From positions 297,666 through 361,665 of the forward strand of contig CAUYUJ010000670.1 of NCBI GenBank assembly GCA_963575745.1: a DNA stretch of 64,000 nucleotides, given 5' to 3'. A program made the translations under genes and the position numbers. How positions within the stretch are numbered: the stretch's first letter is position 1; every line of letters begins with the position of its first letter. Source of the DNA: Prorocentrum cordatum (lineage: Eukaryota > Sar > Dinophyceae > Prorocentrales > Prorocentraceae). Shown here in pieces: positions 41,178 through 52,415 of this stretch. Under the pieces are notes generated by a model, which saw nothing but the letters and a program-made list of their open reading frames with translations, did not search any database and had not been told where the DNA came from.

Positions 41178-42216
41178 GACCTCGCCATCCCTGGGGGGCT
41201 GCGATCTGTGAAACTGTCGCCACTTTCGAGGGCTGCTGGGGGGCCCCAGCACAGTGGGCACTCACCGCGGACTCAAATTAGACCTCGCCATCCCTGGGGG
41301 GCTGCGATCTGTGAAACTGTCGCCACTTTCGAGGGCTGCTGCGGGGCCCCAGCACAGTGGGTACTCACCGCGGATTCAAATTATACCTCGCCGTCCCTGG
41401 GGGGCTGCGATCTGCGAAACTGTCGCCACTTTCGAGGGCTGCTGGGGGGGGCCAGCACAGTGGGTACTCACCGCGGATTCAAATTAGACATCGCCATCCC
41501 TGGGGGGCTGCGATCTGCGAAACTGTCGCCACTTTCGAGGGCTGCCGGGGGGCCCAGCACAGTGTCGCCACGCGCGGACCCAAATTAGACTTCGCCATCC
41601 CTGGGGGGCTGCGATCTGTGAAACTGTCGCCACTTTCGAGGGCTGCTGGGGGGCCCAGCACAGTGGGTATTCTCCGCGGATTCAAATTTGACTTCGCCAT
41701 CCCTGGGGGGCTGCGATCTGTGAAACTGTCGCCACTTTCGAGGGCTGCTGCGGGGCCCAGCACAGTGGGTACTCACCGCGGATTCAAATTAGACCTCGCC
41801 ATTCCTGGGGGGCTGCGATCTGTGAAACTGTCGCCACTTTCGAGGGCTGCTGGGGGGGCCCAGCACAGTGGGTACTCACCGCGGATTCAAACTAGACGTC
41901 GCCATCCCTGGGGGGCTGCGATCTGTGAAAATGTCGCCACTTTCGATGGCTGCTGGGGGGCCCAGCACAGTGGGTCGATTCAAATTATACCTCGCCGTCC
42001 CTGGGGGGCTGCGATATGTGAAACTGTCGCCACTTTCGAGGCCTGCTGGGGGGCCCAGCACAGTGACGCCACACGCAGATTCAAGTTAGACCTCGCCATC
42101 CCTGGGGGGCTGCGATCTGTGAAACTGTCGCCACTTTCGAGGCCTGCTGGGGGGCCCAGCGCAGTGTCGCCACGCGCGGACCCAAATCAGACCTCGCCAT
42201 CCCTGGGGGGCTGCGA
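41178..42216. repeat. 103-bp minisatellite, 11 units (copy A)
   Basis: Units begin CCTCGCCATCCCTGGGGGGC and run through TGCGATCTGTGAAACTGTCG, CCACTTTCGAGGGCTGCTGG, GCCCAGCACAGTGGGTACTC and ACCGCGGATTCAAATTA. Units start near 41,180, 41,283, 41,386, 41,489, 41,591, 41,693, 41,795, 41,898, 41,991, 42,091 and 42,192 (the last is partial). Variant units (GAGGCCTGC, TGTCGCCACGCGCGGACC) occupy fixed positions. No coding role. Confidence 0.95.
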
Positions 42217-42243
42217 CTTGAGATCCCCGCCTTCGAAGTGGCG

Positions 42244-42381
42244 CAGATATTGTAGCTAATCAGCTTTATCTATTCCTTGTCCTGTAGCCAGTGTCCTGCG
42301 AGTGTCCCGAATCAGATATTGTAGCTACACAGCTTTATCTATTCCTTGTCCTGTAGCCAGTGTCCTGCGAGTGTCCCGAAT
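42244..42381. repeat. 69-bp direct repeat, two copies here, one in copy B
   Basis: CAGATATTGTAGCTA(A/C).CAGC through GTCCTGCGAGTGTCCCGAAT is present twice in tandem (from 42,244 and 42,313) but only once in copy B (52,448-52,516). A TTCCGT(T/C)TGCAGACACAT duplication follows in both. Confidence 0.9.
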
Positions 42382-44699
42382 TCCGTTTGCAGACACATGA
42401 AACCCTCGTTCCGTCTGCAGACACATAAAGTGTCCTAAACTATTTGCGCCCCGCGTTTGCGCAGGGGTTGGGTACGTCGCCAGGGTAATTGCCTTTTGTT
42501 TCGCTGTCGCTCGGCCGCCGCGACTTCAGGTCCAGAGCCCGTCTGGGTGCGCAGTGGGCCGAGATGCTCCGCGTCGCGAAAAGTCGACGCGGGGTTGAAG
42601 ATCGCGCCCGCGGGCCTCATCCCGCGCCTTCTGCAGCTTCATCTGTCCCCCGCGCTGCGCGAGGAATGGCCCCCTCCAGCCGCTCGCCCGCAAATCTTGG
42701 AGGCTACCGATTGGAGGGGTTTCGCTCCTCGCGAGCGGGTCAGTCGGTTGCGCGCCGTTCTCGATGATTCGGGCAGGCGGCGCTCGACGACCCTATCCCG
42801 ATGTCGCGATCAAGTGGAACCTCGGCCGTTCCGCCCGCGGGGCGCGGCGCCGCTTCGCGACGGCAGGCGCCGGCGCCACCGAGCAGCGGGAGTGGCGGGT
42901 GGGCACGCGGAGCCTGGATGTCAAGGTATTCCGGGCCTTCGTTGACCGCGCGGGCACCGTCGGGCCGAGCCCCGATCGCCTTCGGCGCACGCGCGCTGAT
43001 GCGCCCCATGATGGCGGTCGGCGCGGTGCCCCGCCCGCCGCACGGGGCGCGGAGAAGCGTGCCCGGGCCCAGATCCACCCGAGCATTCCGCCGCGGATCG
43101 CGCCCGAGAGCCACGACGTCACGCGCCTTCGCAGCCCGTGATCCTCCACGGGGATTTGCTTCAGCCGAATAAGCTTGAACATTGCCGTTCTTTTCGTCGC
43201 GCGTCTTCCACCGCCTCAAAGGCACGAGTTGCAAGCCTTGGTGCCATGCTAGTACATCCTGGCAGGGCACGCGACCTTCTTGCGTCCTACCGCGTTGCTG
43301 AGGCACGCAGCACTCCGGACTCACGGGCTGATGGAGCGACAGGGGGCGGCGCCGAACATGGTGACAATTGCGTCCTCGGCATCGATCTCGCGCGCCTGGG
43401 CGTCGCTGCTGCGATGCGCTGCTGGAGGTTGTCGCGAACGTTTTCTTTGCCGTTCCAGCGGGGGGCAACGACCGATTGACAAGTCTACAACACATGCTAC
43501 ATGAGCTGGGGCATCGCAGACGCCCAGCGTTGTCCACGGCGCCGACTTAGCATCGCATGACTTTCGCCTTGATGCCACATCGGCTGCGCGTGGGCTTTCG
43601 CGAGATCCCCGATGCATCTACCATTCCTGCAGCACCTCTGCACCGCCTGTCTCGGCTGCTGGCGGGGCGTTGTGGACTTCGCCGCGGAGCTGGCACCATG
43701 GGCACTGCCACCTTGTGTAGTTGGTCCCCCGGCTGCGGACTCGAGGCTGCTGGGCGCGGGTATGCGGTCATTGCCTGTGCCTCGCTACGCATGCCAATGC
43801 ATTGCCAGTTTGGCCTGTCCTGCACCTTCGCGGTGCTCGTACTCTTCGTCGTTCACGGCTTCGCGGGCGCCTCCAGGAACGCCGTGGCCGATTTAATTTC
43901 GGGTTTCATGCTTGGGGCGCGCATCGGCGTCGCGTTTTTCTCTCCGGCCCGCGCAAGTGGCCGCCATGACAACGGCGCACTTGGCACTGGGCCCGCGAGG
44001 TTGGGCCTCGCATTTGCGAGGCGCAGTGAATTGCCACGCGCGCTTGTTGCGCCCCCGACCGGGGGCCACTGCTCATGGCATGCCGCAAACAGGTTCATGG
44101 CGACTGGCCAGCCCTACCCAAAGCACTCACTCACATCGTAAGTCTTCTATCATGATGCCCCATCGGGGAAGCGGTGGCGTTCGCGATGCTCGCCTGCATG
44201 TGCCGCGCTGTCTTCGCGTTTGCACCGCCGTTCTCGGTCGCTGGAGGGACGTCTTGGACTTCGCTGCGGAGCCGGCGCCAGTGGCGCTGTTCGTTAAAAT
44301 TATTTCTGGATGCCGGATGGCACCCGCGCCGAGGGGGCGCGCCGGCGCCCGTGGGATGGGTGGGCAATCTTTTCCCCGCGCGGCGTTTTCAGCGTGGGGC
44401 CAGAGGCCTAGGCTCGCCATTCTACGTCGTCGTTGGCGCCCGCGGGGGGCGCTGCGTCTGCATTAAGTCGCAAGTCGCTGAGTCGCTCTTGGTCGCGGGC
44501 CGACGTTTGCCCGTTCTTTTCCTTGGCCGAACCCGTCTGCTGCATGTCCATCAGCGGCTGTGCGGCCGCGGGGTTTTCGTCTTTGGCCACCTGCGCGTGA
44601 CGAGAAATTCGCGCGCGTTCTGGCGCAAACGTCACCGTGGCGATGTCCCTGCATTTCGAGATTGAATTATGTTCGGCCGCCTTCTGATTTTCAGATCTG

Positions 44700-46163
44700 T
44701 TGACCCCCGGCCAGACTCAGCCGGGCTCGCGCGCGGGCCGCAGGGCAGTGCTCGAGCAAGCTCGAGCGCAGTCGTGGGCGCGCCGGAATTTGCCCGCATT
44801 CCGGGGATTCACGGTCTCGGGGCGGCGCCGCGTGCTCCCGCGCAAGCATCGCCAGACGCGAACTTCGAGCGCGAGCATGGCGCTGGAGAGGAAACTGCGG
44901 CCTGCGAGAGGAACGACTGCCGCGAAACATCGTGGAAGCGGAAGCGCGGCGCGGCCTGGGAGAGGGGCGCCTGGCGCACGTGGGTGCGCATGCCTACCGA
45001 GAGATGACGGGGGCCACGGCCAGGGTCTAGACCGCCGAAGTGGCCTCTGTCGCGCCCCAAATTCATCGCGCCGCGACGCGCGCCCCTGCGTGCGACGGCG
45101 TGATCGCGCAGCTCCCCGGGCGCTTTGGGCGGCCTTCCAGCGGGGTCTCCAACTTGGCCGAGCGAACCTTCAGCGCGACCGTTTTCGGGTGGCCGCCCCG
45201 AAGGCTTCTTCTGCGAGGCCGTCATCGCGAGGCCGCGCAGCCTTTGGAAAACTTGCTGAAACGAAGGACTCCCGCGGGGGTGCTCGGAGGCCGCCTCCAC
45301 TCCGGCCGCCGCGCTGGCGGCCGAGCCGTCTGCCGGGCAGGCGCCGGATTGGGCGGGCAACCGCCTTTGCGTCGCGCGACCCGTGGGCCTTGTCAATACC
45401 CCGGGCAAGGAACCTCGAGAGGCCGCCGGCGGTCTCCCGAGAAGCAGAGCAGATTCGGAACAAGGGGCGGCGGGGGGGAGGCGATGCCGCGATGCAAGTA
45501 GGAAGAGTACCAATCTCTTGGGTGGCATTGCGCCCCCACTGTTTGTTCGGGTCGGCACGGCCAGAACTGCAGCTTCATGCATTTGGCCTTGATTCGAGCC
45601 GGGCGCGCCCGCCGCCGTTGCCCGCGGTCGCGGGAGAAATCGCTACAGTAGTAGTTTGGGGATTCGGTGGCATGAAAAATTGTTTACTCGAGTGTGCGAC
45701 GGGCCTCCTGCCAGTCTGCAAGCGAACGTGTCGAGCCTTGGTAGCCCTTGACAAGCATCACAATTCCTGGCTCTTTGGGCTTGCAGACCCCTTTGCAGGT
45801 GGTTGGGCGGGAGGCTTGCGCGACCACGATATTTTGCCCCGTCGCCCATGCAGCATATGGGTTCAAGCCGCCCCAGGCAGGCTGGCACCGCCCTTCCTCG
45901 CCTTCTGCAGAAAAGCTACGCTCGCGCACTCGTTTGTCGCGAATCAAATTGAGGACCCAGTGCGGAAAATAAGGCAAGATGGACACGCGCGCGTCGTCGC
46001 GCACGCATGCCGAAATCCCCCCCGCACTCTGTCGTCCGCGAGGATTTCAAAAACGAGCGCCCCGAAAACGCATCAAACAACACATGGCGTCGCAACGCAG
46101 CGGTTTTCACAGAACGCCTGCGCTCGAGCTCTTGCAGATAAGCAAGAAAGCACTATTGTGTAA
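44700..46163 (+). other. open frame spanning the A/B joint, probably not a gene
   Basis: A 487-codon frame starts in the tail of copy A (MTPGQTQPGSRAG) and runs across the joint into copy B. The equivalent frame in copy A stops at TGA 35,105-35,107; copy B has TCA there (45,393-45,395), which lets it continue into the next 250 codons. The composition is GC-driven Arg/Ala-rich and I see no family, so I list it as an event rather than a gene. Confidence 0.5.
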
Positions 46164-46968
46164 CATGTTCACCAAGTGCTGCCAGACGCGCCTCTCGCGC
46201 GCGCATGCCGGCATCGCTCGAACGCCCCCGCCCGTGCGTGCGGGAATTCTGCGAAGCGACAATAGTCTTCGTAGGGTTGTGTGAGTCGGGTGGTCAGACA
46301 AGCATTTTTAACCGCATGAATTTGCACCGTCGGTCTTCGGAAATGCCTGCGCTCGCGCTCCTGCGAATTCGCACGAACACCGTCTATTTTTTAACGTTTC
46401 CATTCGTTTCGGCCAAACGCCTCTCGCGCCCGCGCGTCGGAAAAATTCGAACGCCCGCGCGCGCGTGCTGGGGGGGGGGTGGCGCGGTCCGTGAGACTTA
46501 TTGACTTGCGGGCCCCTCTCAAGCCCGTTGGCCGCGCGCGCATGTGGAACTCCAGCCGCGACCTCCATCGCCGTCGCGAGGGCGCCGTCATCGTCGTCGG
46601 CGCGATCCGCATCGCCGGCCTCGTCGTCGTCGATGTCCTGACTGCCATCAGCACCGCTACTGCCATCACCGCGTCTACCGATGCTGACGTTGGCGCGACG
46701 CCGCGCCCGCCCAAGGCGCCGACGCGCGCCGAAGTGCCCGCTGGGAAGCGCCCCGCGAACAGCGCCGCGGCGGCCGCGCCGGTCGCGCCAGACTCGCTGG
46801 CCTTCGCGCGCGAGCGCGCGCGTGCTAGCGCGGCCGCAGAGATGCCCCAGCCGACGCCGAGCACTCATCGCAATCGCCGCAGCATGGATTCTGCGCGCCA
46901 AGTTGCGGGTAGGCGGTTGGGGCGATTGCGCGAGCAGCGGAGCTGACTTTTCAAGTTTGGCAGGGCGA

Positions 46969-47368
46969 ATTGCATCGCGTAGATTGCATCGCATCAATTG
47001 CAGGACATAGATTGCGCACAGTGAATTGCAACGCGTGGGCTGCACCACATGAAATGCACACCGCGTAGATTGCACTAGAGCCATTGCATCGTTCTGATCG
47101 CGCAACACATGTTGCCCAACTTGTATTGTTCAACATTGTTTGTACCACATTGTGCGCCACGCATGCTGCCCCACACAGACTGCGCCACGACGTTTGCGCA
47201 TCATAGGTCGCCCCCACACTTTTACAGCGTAGTCTTCTTCGCGTGAATTACGCCGCGTAAATTGCATCACGCACTTTGCAGAACAGCAGGACATATAATG
47301 CGCCACATAAGTTGCACATCGTATCTCCTACCAGAAGCATTGCACCACGTCGATTGCACTGCAAGGGT
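46969..47368. repeat. degenerate array with 14-bp period (copy B)
   Basis: Same array as 36,681-37,080, with one difference seen (GCGTGAATT at 47,242 versus GCGTAAATT). A shorter array of the same type (about five units, GCGTAGATTGTTCCACGTAG) follows the A2 repeat at 39,585-39,655 and 49,875-49,945. Confidence 0.8.
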
Positions 47369-47932
47369 TACGGACAACCTCGGCTCTCTTTTCGAAGAAG
47401 TTATTGTTGGACCCCCCCCCCTCCCCCCCCCCGCTCGGAATGCAATGGGTTGCGTTGTCCTTGGATGTTTCCGCCGCGTCGTCCGTTCTAAATGTGTCTT
47501 CGCGCCATCCGAGCCAAGCAGGCGTCGCCCGCCCCCCCCCGCCCCCCTCCCTGGCAGAGAACAAGCTGCTCCCGCATTCAAAAAGTGCCTAGCTGTTCTA
47601 AGCAATCCACTGCGCGAAACGGATAACGCGCACGCGCGCGCCGTCGCCCGCGCATCCCGAGATGCCCTGCATGTTTTGGATGTAGTAATGATTTCGAAAT
47701 TGAGTGTCCCTGAAACAAACGCGTGGTTTCGCGGTGCCAGCTGCCAGACATAATACTAACACGCAAACGCAAACGTCTCACCTGGTGAAGGGCCCAATCA
47801 TGCACGGTCGTGCGAGCCGCAGTTGCGAGCATCGCCTTCGGCGGAACACTCTGGGCCACGAACTGCGCGAAGTGCCTGCCAGTGGCGCGGATGCCAGTGC
47901 CGCCGCTGGGGCTTTGGGCGGATCTTTCTGCG

Positions 47933-48895
47933 GGGCCGCGATGCGCGTGGGAGTCGCGCCGGCGCGGGAAGCGGGGGCGTGCGCGAGCGGCGCCATTGCG
48001 GCCTGGGGCGGGGCCTCGGGCTGCGAAGCGCGTGACGGGCGCGCCGAACTGGGCTGGGGGGGGGGGGGCGGGGGGCGCGGCAGCGGCCGCGTCGCGGCTA
48101 TCCCCTTCGAGCCCCCCGCGCGGCCGCGGAGCGCGCGAGGGGGCGCGGGGGGGGGGGGGTGCGGCGCGAGAGCGGCGGCGCTGCGGTCTTCGGCGCACCA
48201 TTGCGGCCTTAGGCGGGGCCCCCTGCGAGGCCATGGCGCGCGCGAGGGGCGCGCCGAAATTCGGGCGAGGGGGGGCGCGCGAGCGGCGCCATTGCGGCCT
48301 TCGGTTGGCCCCCGCATGAGGCCGCGATGCGCGCGAGGGGCGCGCCGACATGGGCGAGCGGGGGCGCGCGCGCGAACGGCGTCGTTGCTGCCGCGGGCGG
48401 GGGCCCCAATGGGGCCGCGAGGCGCGCGGGGCGCGTGCTTTGGGGGCGCGCGCGAACGGCGCCATCGAGCCTTGGGCGGAGTTCCCTTTGGGGCCGCGAG
48501 GCGCGCGGGGCGCGCGCCGAAATGCGCGGGGGGGGGCGCGCGCGACCGGCGCCGTGGGGCCGCGGGGCGCATGAGCGGCGTGCTGAAAGACGTGGGTCGG
48601 AGGGCGCGTGCGACAGGCGCGGTTGCGGCCTCAGGTGGGGCCCCTTCAGGGCCGCGAAGCGGGCGAGGTGCGCGACAAACTGGGCGCCGAAATGCGGGGC
48701 GGGGGGCGGGCGCGCGAGCGGCGGCCTTAGGTGGGGCCCCCTGCGGGGCCGCGGAGCGCGCGGGGAGCGCGCCGCAAATCGCGGGGAAAGGGGCGCGCGT
48801 GAACGGCGCCGCTGCGTCCTCGGGCGGGCCCCTTGCGGGGCGGCGACGCGCGCGAGGGCGCGCGTTGGCGACGATGAGAGGAGGGGGGGGGGGGG
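47933..48895. repeat. ~85-95-bp CpG-dense minisatellite (copy B)
   Basis: Same array as 37,645-38,605. The only difference seen is a two-base longer G run near 48,058-48,067, which shifts the downstream offset from 10,288 to 10,290. Confidence 0.82.
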
Positions 48896-51467
48896 CAGGC
48901 GAGGGAACGCGGGGCGCTGACTCCTCGAAACGAGGACCCAACACCACGGGATGGTTGGGAAAAAGTATGCGCGCACGCCCCTGCTAATGCCCAGGGAACA
49001 CAATGTGTCCCTCGCTCGCGCGTGACAACATTATTCGAAAGCTCTTGCTCGCGCGTTGTCGCAGTGCACGTGCGCGCGCGTCGTCGCGCACGCGTCGCGA
49101 AAACCTTCAAACACCTTGGGTTACGTGCGGGCTTCAACACCGAGTGCCCCGATAACATAAGTAACGCATGGTTTCGCGACAGGAGCGAGCTGTCCAAAAA
49201 GCTTGCGCTCGCGCTCTTGCGAAGCCTAAACAGAGCCATCGGTTGTTCTCAACATGTCCATTGCATGCGTCCAAACGGGGCCCTCGCGCGCGAATGCCGC
49301 AATCATTCGAACGCCCGTGCGCGAGTGCCCCGTGGGGGCGCGCAATCTTTTTCAAATGACACCATGCGGGCCACCGCGCTCGTCGGCCGCGCGCGCGTCG
49401 AAATCCTTCCGAGACCTTCATCGCCGTCGCGTGGGCGCCATCATCGTCGCCTTCGTGATCAGCATCGTCGCCGTCGTTGTCCGCGCCGTCGTCATCGTCA
49501 TCGTCGCCGCTAGCATCGTCGCGAGCACCATCGCGTTTGCCGTTTTCGACGTCACCATGGCGCCGCGGCCGCCCAAGTCACCAGCTCGCATTGAAGTGCC
49601 CTCGCGTCAGCTCGGCCTGTGAAACTCGCTGGGGCGCCCCCGGCCCAGCAGCGAGCGCCGCCGCGGCCGCGTTGGTCGCGCCAGACTGGCCGGCCGCTCT
49701 GCGCGCGAGCTTGCGCGCGCTAGCGCGGCCGAGGCGACGCGCCAGCCGACGCCGGGCAGGCGCCGCAATTCCCGCCCCATTGGTTTTGCGGACCATGTCG
49801 CGGGCGCGCGGGTGGGTGAAGGGGATGATTGCGCGAGCATTGGTGTTGACAACTCATTAGTCATAATTTGTTCAGTGCGCCGCGTAGATTGTTCCACGTA
49901 GATTGCACAACAAGCTTACTAGAAGCACATTGTTCGGGGTCCACTTTGTGCCGGGGTATCTCGTTCAAGATTGGAGGCGCGCCGGGAATTGGGGCCACCT
50001 GGGACAATCCAACGATCCGCGGCGGCCGCGGGGCCGCCCGTCCGCCCTGGGCCAGGGGGATGGGGCAGGGGAAAATCTAGCCCTCCCAGACGCGAGGTTG
50101 GAATGGCACATTCGTCAAGCACCTACGCCCAAAGGGCGAGGGTTTCTCCTGGGCTCCAACGCGGCTCGGTCCTTGGCCTTGCCGGCCTGCCGTTCCAGTT
50201 TATCGTGCGACGTTGGCGTCGGCCCGCGGCCCTGTGCCGCGCCGCATCTGGTCCCTCCAGCGCCTCCTCCTGGGGCCCCTCTCTGACAATCTCTTTTGAG
50301 AGGCGACCCTCGCCCCAGCGGCTGCCCGAATCGCGGTGGGTCTAGCAGTTACTGGCCCGCGCGGGGAGCCCAGCTCTTGATGGGCGAAAAGCAAGCATGC
50401 TCGCTGTGGCAATCCCGTCGCAAGGTGAATTCTCCGCTGCGATCGAGGTGTTCGCGGGCGCCGTCCGCAGCGTTGTTGGCTCAAACGTTGGTTTGGGTCT
50501 GTGTTCAACAAATGTCAGAACCAGGGCGATGAATAGGGCGGGGATGCATGTCATGCCCGCGTGCCTGCGCGGGTTGGCAGCGTCGACTCTGGCCGAGTTG
50601 GCCGACGAGATGTCGGCGCCTCTCGGGGATATCTGGCAGCCCGCGCGCGGATGACCTCTCGGTCATGTTTGGTGGCGAGGACGTGGGGGCGGGAGTCCTT
50701 CGAGTGGCGCGACGACTCGGCAAATTCACGGCGCGTTGACATCAAGACGCCCACTGCGAGGCATGGGGAGCCGTCGGCCATCGTGAACAGGTTGACCGGC
50801 TCAGCGGCGGCACGGCGCGGCCCACGCGCTGAACCTCATCGGCGACGTCGCCAGCCTCGGCGCAGCGGGGGGGCGGGGGCTTCAGCGCCGCGCAGCTGGC
50901 AGGCTGCGGAGGGGGCGCTGGGCAGAGCAGCGACTCCGTGGACCGCCGGGCAGACTGGCGGTCGTCAGGAGCACCGAACCTGGCGGCCAACGCGTCGATC
51001 AACGGTAGCATTGTCGACGTGGTCAGGGATCTGAGGGGGGCGGTGGCCGACGGGCTGCAGGGGGCGAAGCAGCCGGCAGGCTGGGCTCCGCCAGTCTGGC
51101 GAGGTCGTCGCAGGATTCTTGTTCCAGCGCCACGACGGTCTAAGGCGACGACGAGGCGCTCGCGTCAAAGTCCTCGCTGGAAGAAGCAGCCGCGAACTGC
51201 GAGCTGCCGGCAGCGGATCAGGCGCTCCTCGAGGCGAAGTCGCGGCTGGCAGAAGTCCGGCGGGCCCGCGCGCGGGCGGGCAGCTCGCGGGGGGGGGTGC
51301 GACGCGATTGCCGAGGCAGAAAGAATTAATTCTGCATGACTCGACGGGCGGCGCCCGCTCGCCGGCCATGTTTTTTGTTCCAGCCCTCCTGCGTTGGGTT
51401 CTCGTTATGAATAGAACACTGCTCGCGCGTCTCCTTCCCACCCGCCCCTCTCTTCCCCCCTGCCTTT

Positions 51468-52415
51468 GACCTCGCCATCCCTGGGGGGCTGCGATCTGTG
51501 AAACTGTCGCCACTTTCGAGGGCTGCTGGGGGGCCCCAGCACAGTGGGCACTCACCGCGGACTCAAATTAGACCTCGCCATCCCTGGGGGGCTGCGATCT
51601 GTGAAACTGTCGCCACTTTCGAGGGCTGCTGCGGGGCCCCAGCACAGTGGGTACTCACCGCGGATTCAAATTATACCTCGCCGTCCCTGGGGGGCTGCGA
51701 TCTGCGAAACTGTCGCCACTTTCGAGGGCTGCTGGGGGGGGCCAGCACAGTGGGTACTCACCGCGGATTCAAATTAGACATCGCCATCCCTGGGGGGCTG
51801 CGATCTGCGAAACTGTCGCCACTTTCGAGGGCTGCCGGGGGGCCCAGCACAGTGTCGCCACGCGCGGGCCCAAATTAGACTTCGCCATCCCTGGGGGGCT
51901 GCGATCTGTGAAACTGTCGCCACTTTCGAGGGCTGCTGGGGGGCCCAGCACAGTGGGTATTCTCCGCGGATTCAAATTTGACTTCGCCATCCCTGGGGGG
52001 CTGCGATCTGTGAAACTGTCGCCACTTTCGAGGGCTGCTGCGGGGCCCAGCACAGTGGGTACTCACGCGGATTCAAATTAGACCTCGCCATCCCTGGGGG
52101 GCTGCGATCTGTGAAACTGTCGCCACTTTCGAGGGCTGCTGGGGGGCCCAGCACAGTGGGTACTCACCGCGGATTCAAATTATACCTCGCCATCCCTGGG
52201 GGGCTGCGATATGTGAAACTGTCGCCACTTTCGAGGCCTGCTGGGGGGCCCAGCACAGTGACGCCACACGCAGATTCAAGTTAGACCTCGCCATCCCTGG
52301 GGGGCTGCGATCTGTGAAACTGTCGCCACTTTCGAGGCCTGCTGGGGGGCCCAGCGCAGTGTCGCCACGCGCGGACCCAAATCAGACCTCGCCATCCCTG
52401 GGGGGCTGCGACTTG
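51468..52415. repeat. 103-bp minisatellite, 10 units (copy B)
   Basis: Same array with one unit fewer. The lost sequence lies between the units corresponding to A 41,795 and 41,991 (the variant unit with GAAAATGTCGCCACTTTCGA is missing). A one-base loss at 52,066 (ACTCACGCGG) is another difference. Confidence 0.95.

Larger units (their letters stand above)
34441..44728. repeat. 10.3-kb tandem duplication, copy A
   Basis: Everything from 34,441 recurs from 44,729 with an offset of 10,288 bases (later 10,290, then 10,135 after length changes in minisatellites). The left edge reads ...GGTGAATG|GCGCGCGGGCCG, the joint ...CCGGGCTC|GCGCGCGGGCCG and the right edge ...CCGGGCTC|GCGCGCAGGAGG. A GCGCGC is therefore shared at all three points. 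I found no convincing gene inside. Weak protein-like pieces occur around 40,360-40,500 (SCLVARTWGRESFEWRDDSA), 40,857-41,010 (EALASKSSLEEAAANCELPA) and 43,409-43,530 (LLEVVANVFFAVPAGGNDRL), all duplicated in copy B. Confidence 0.95.
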
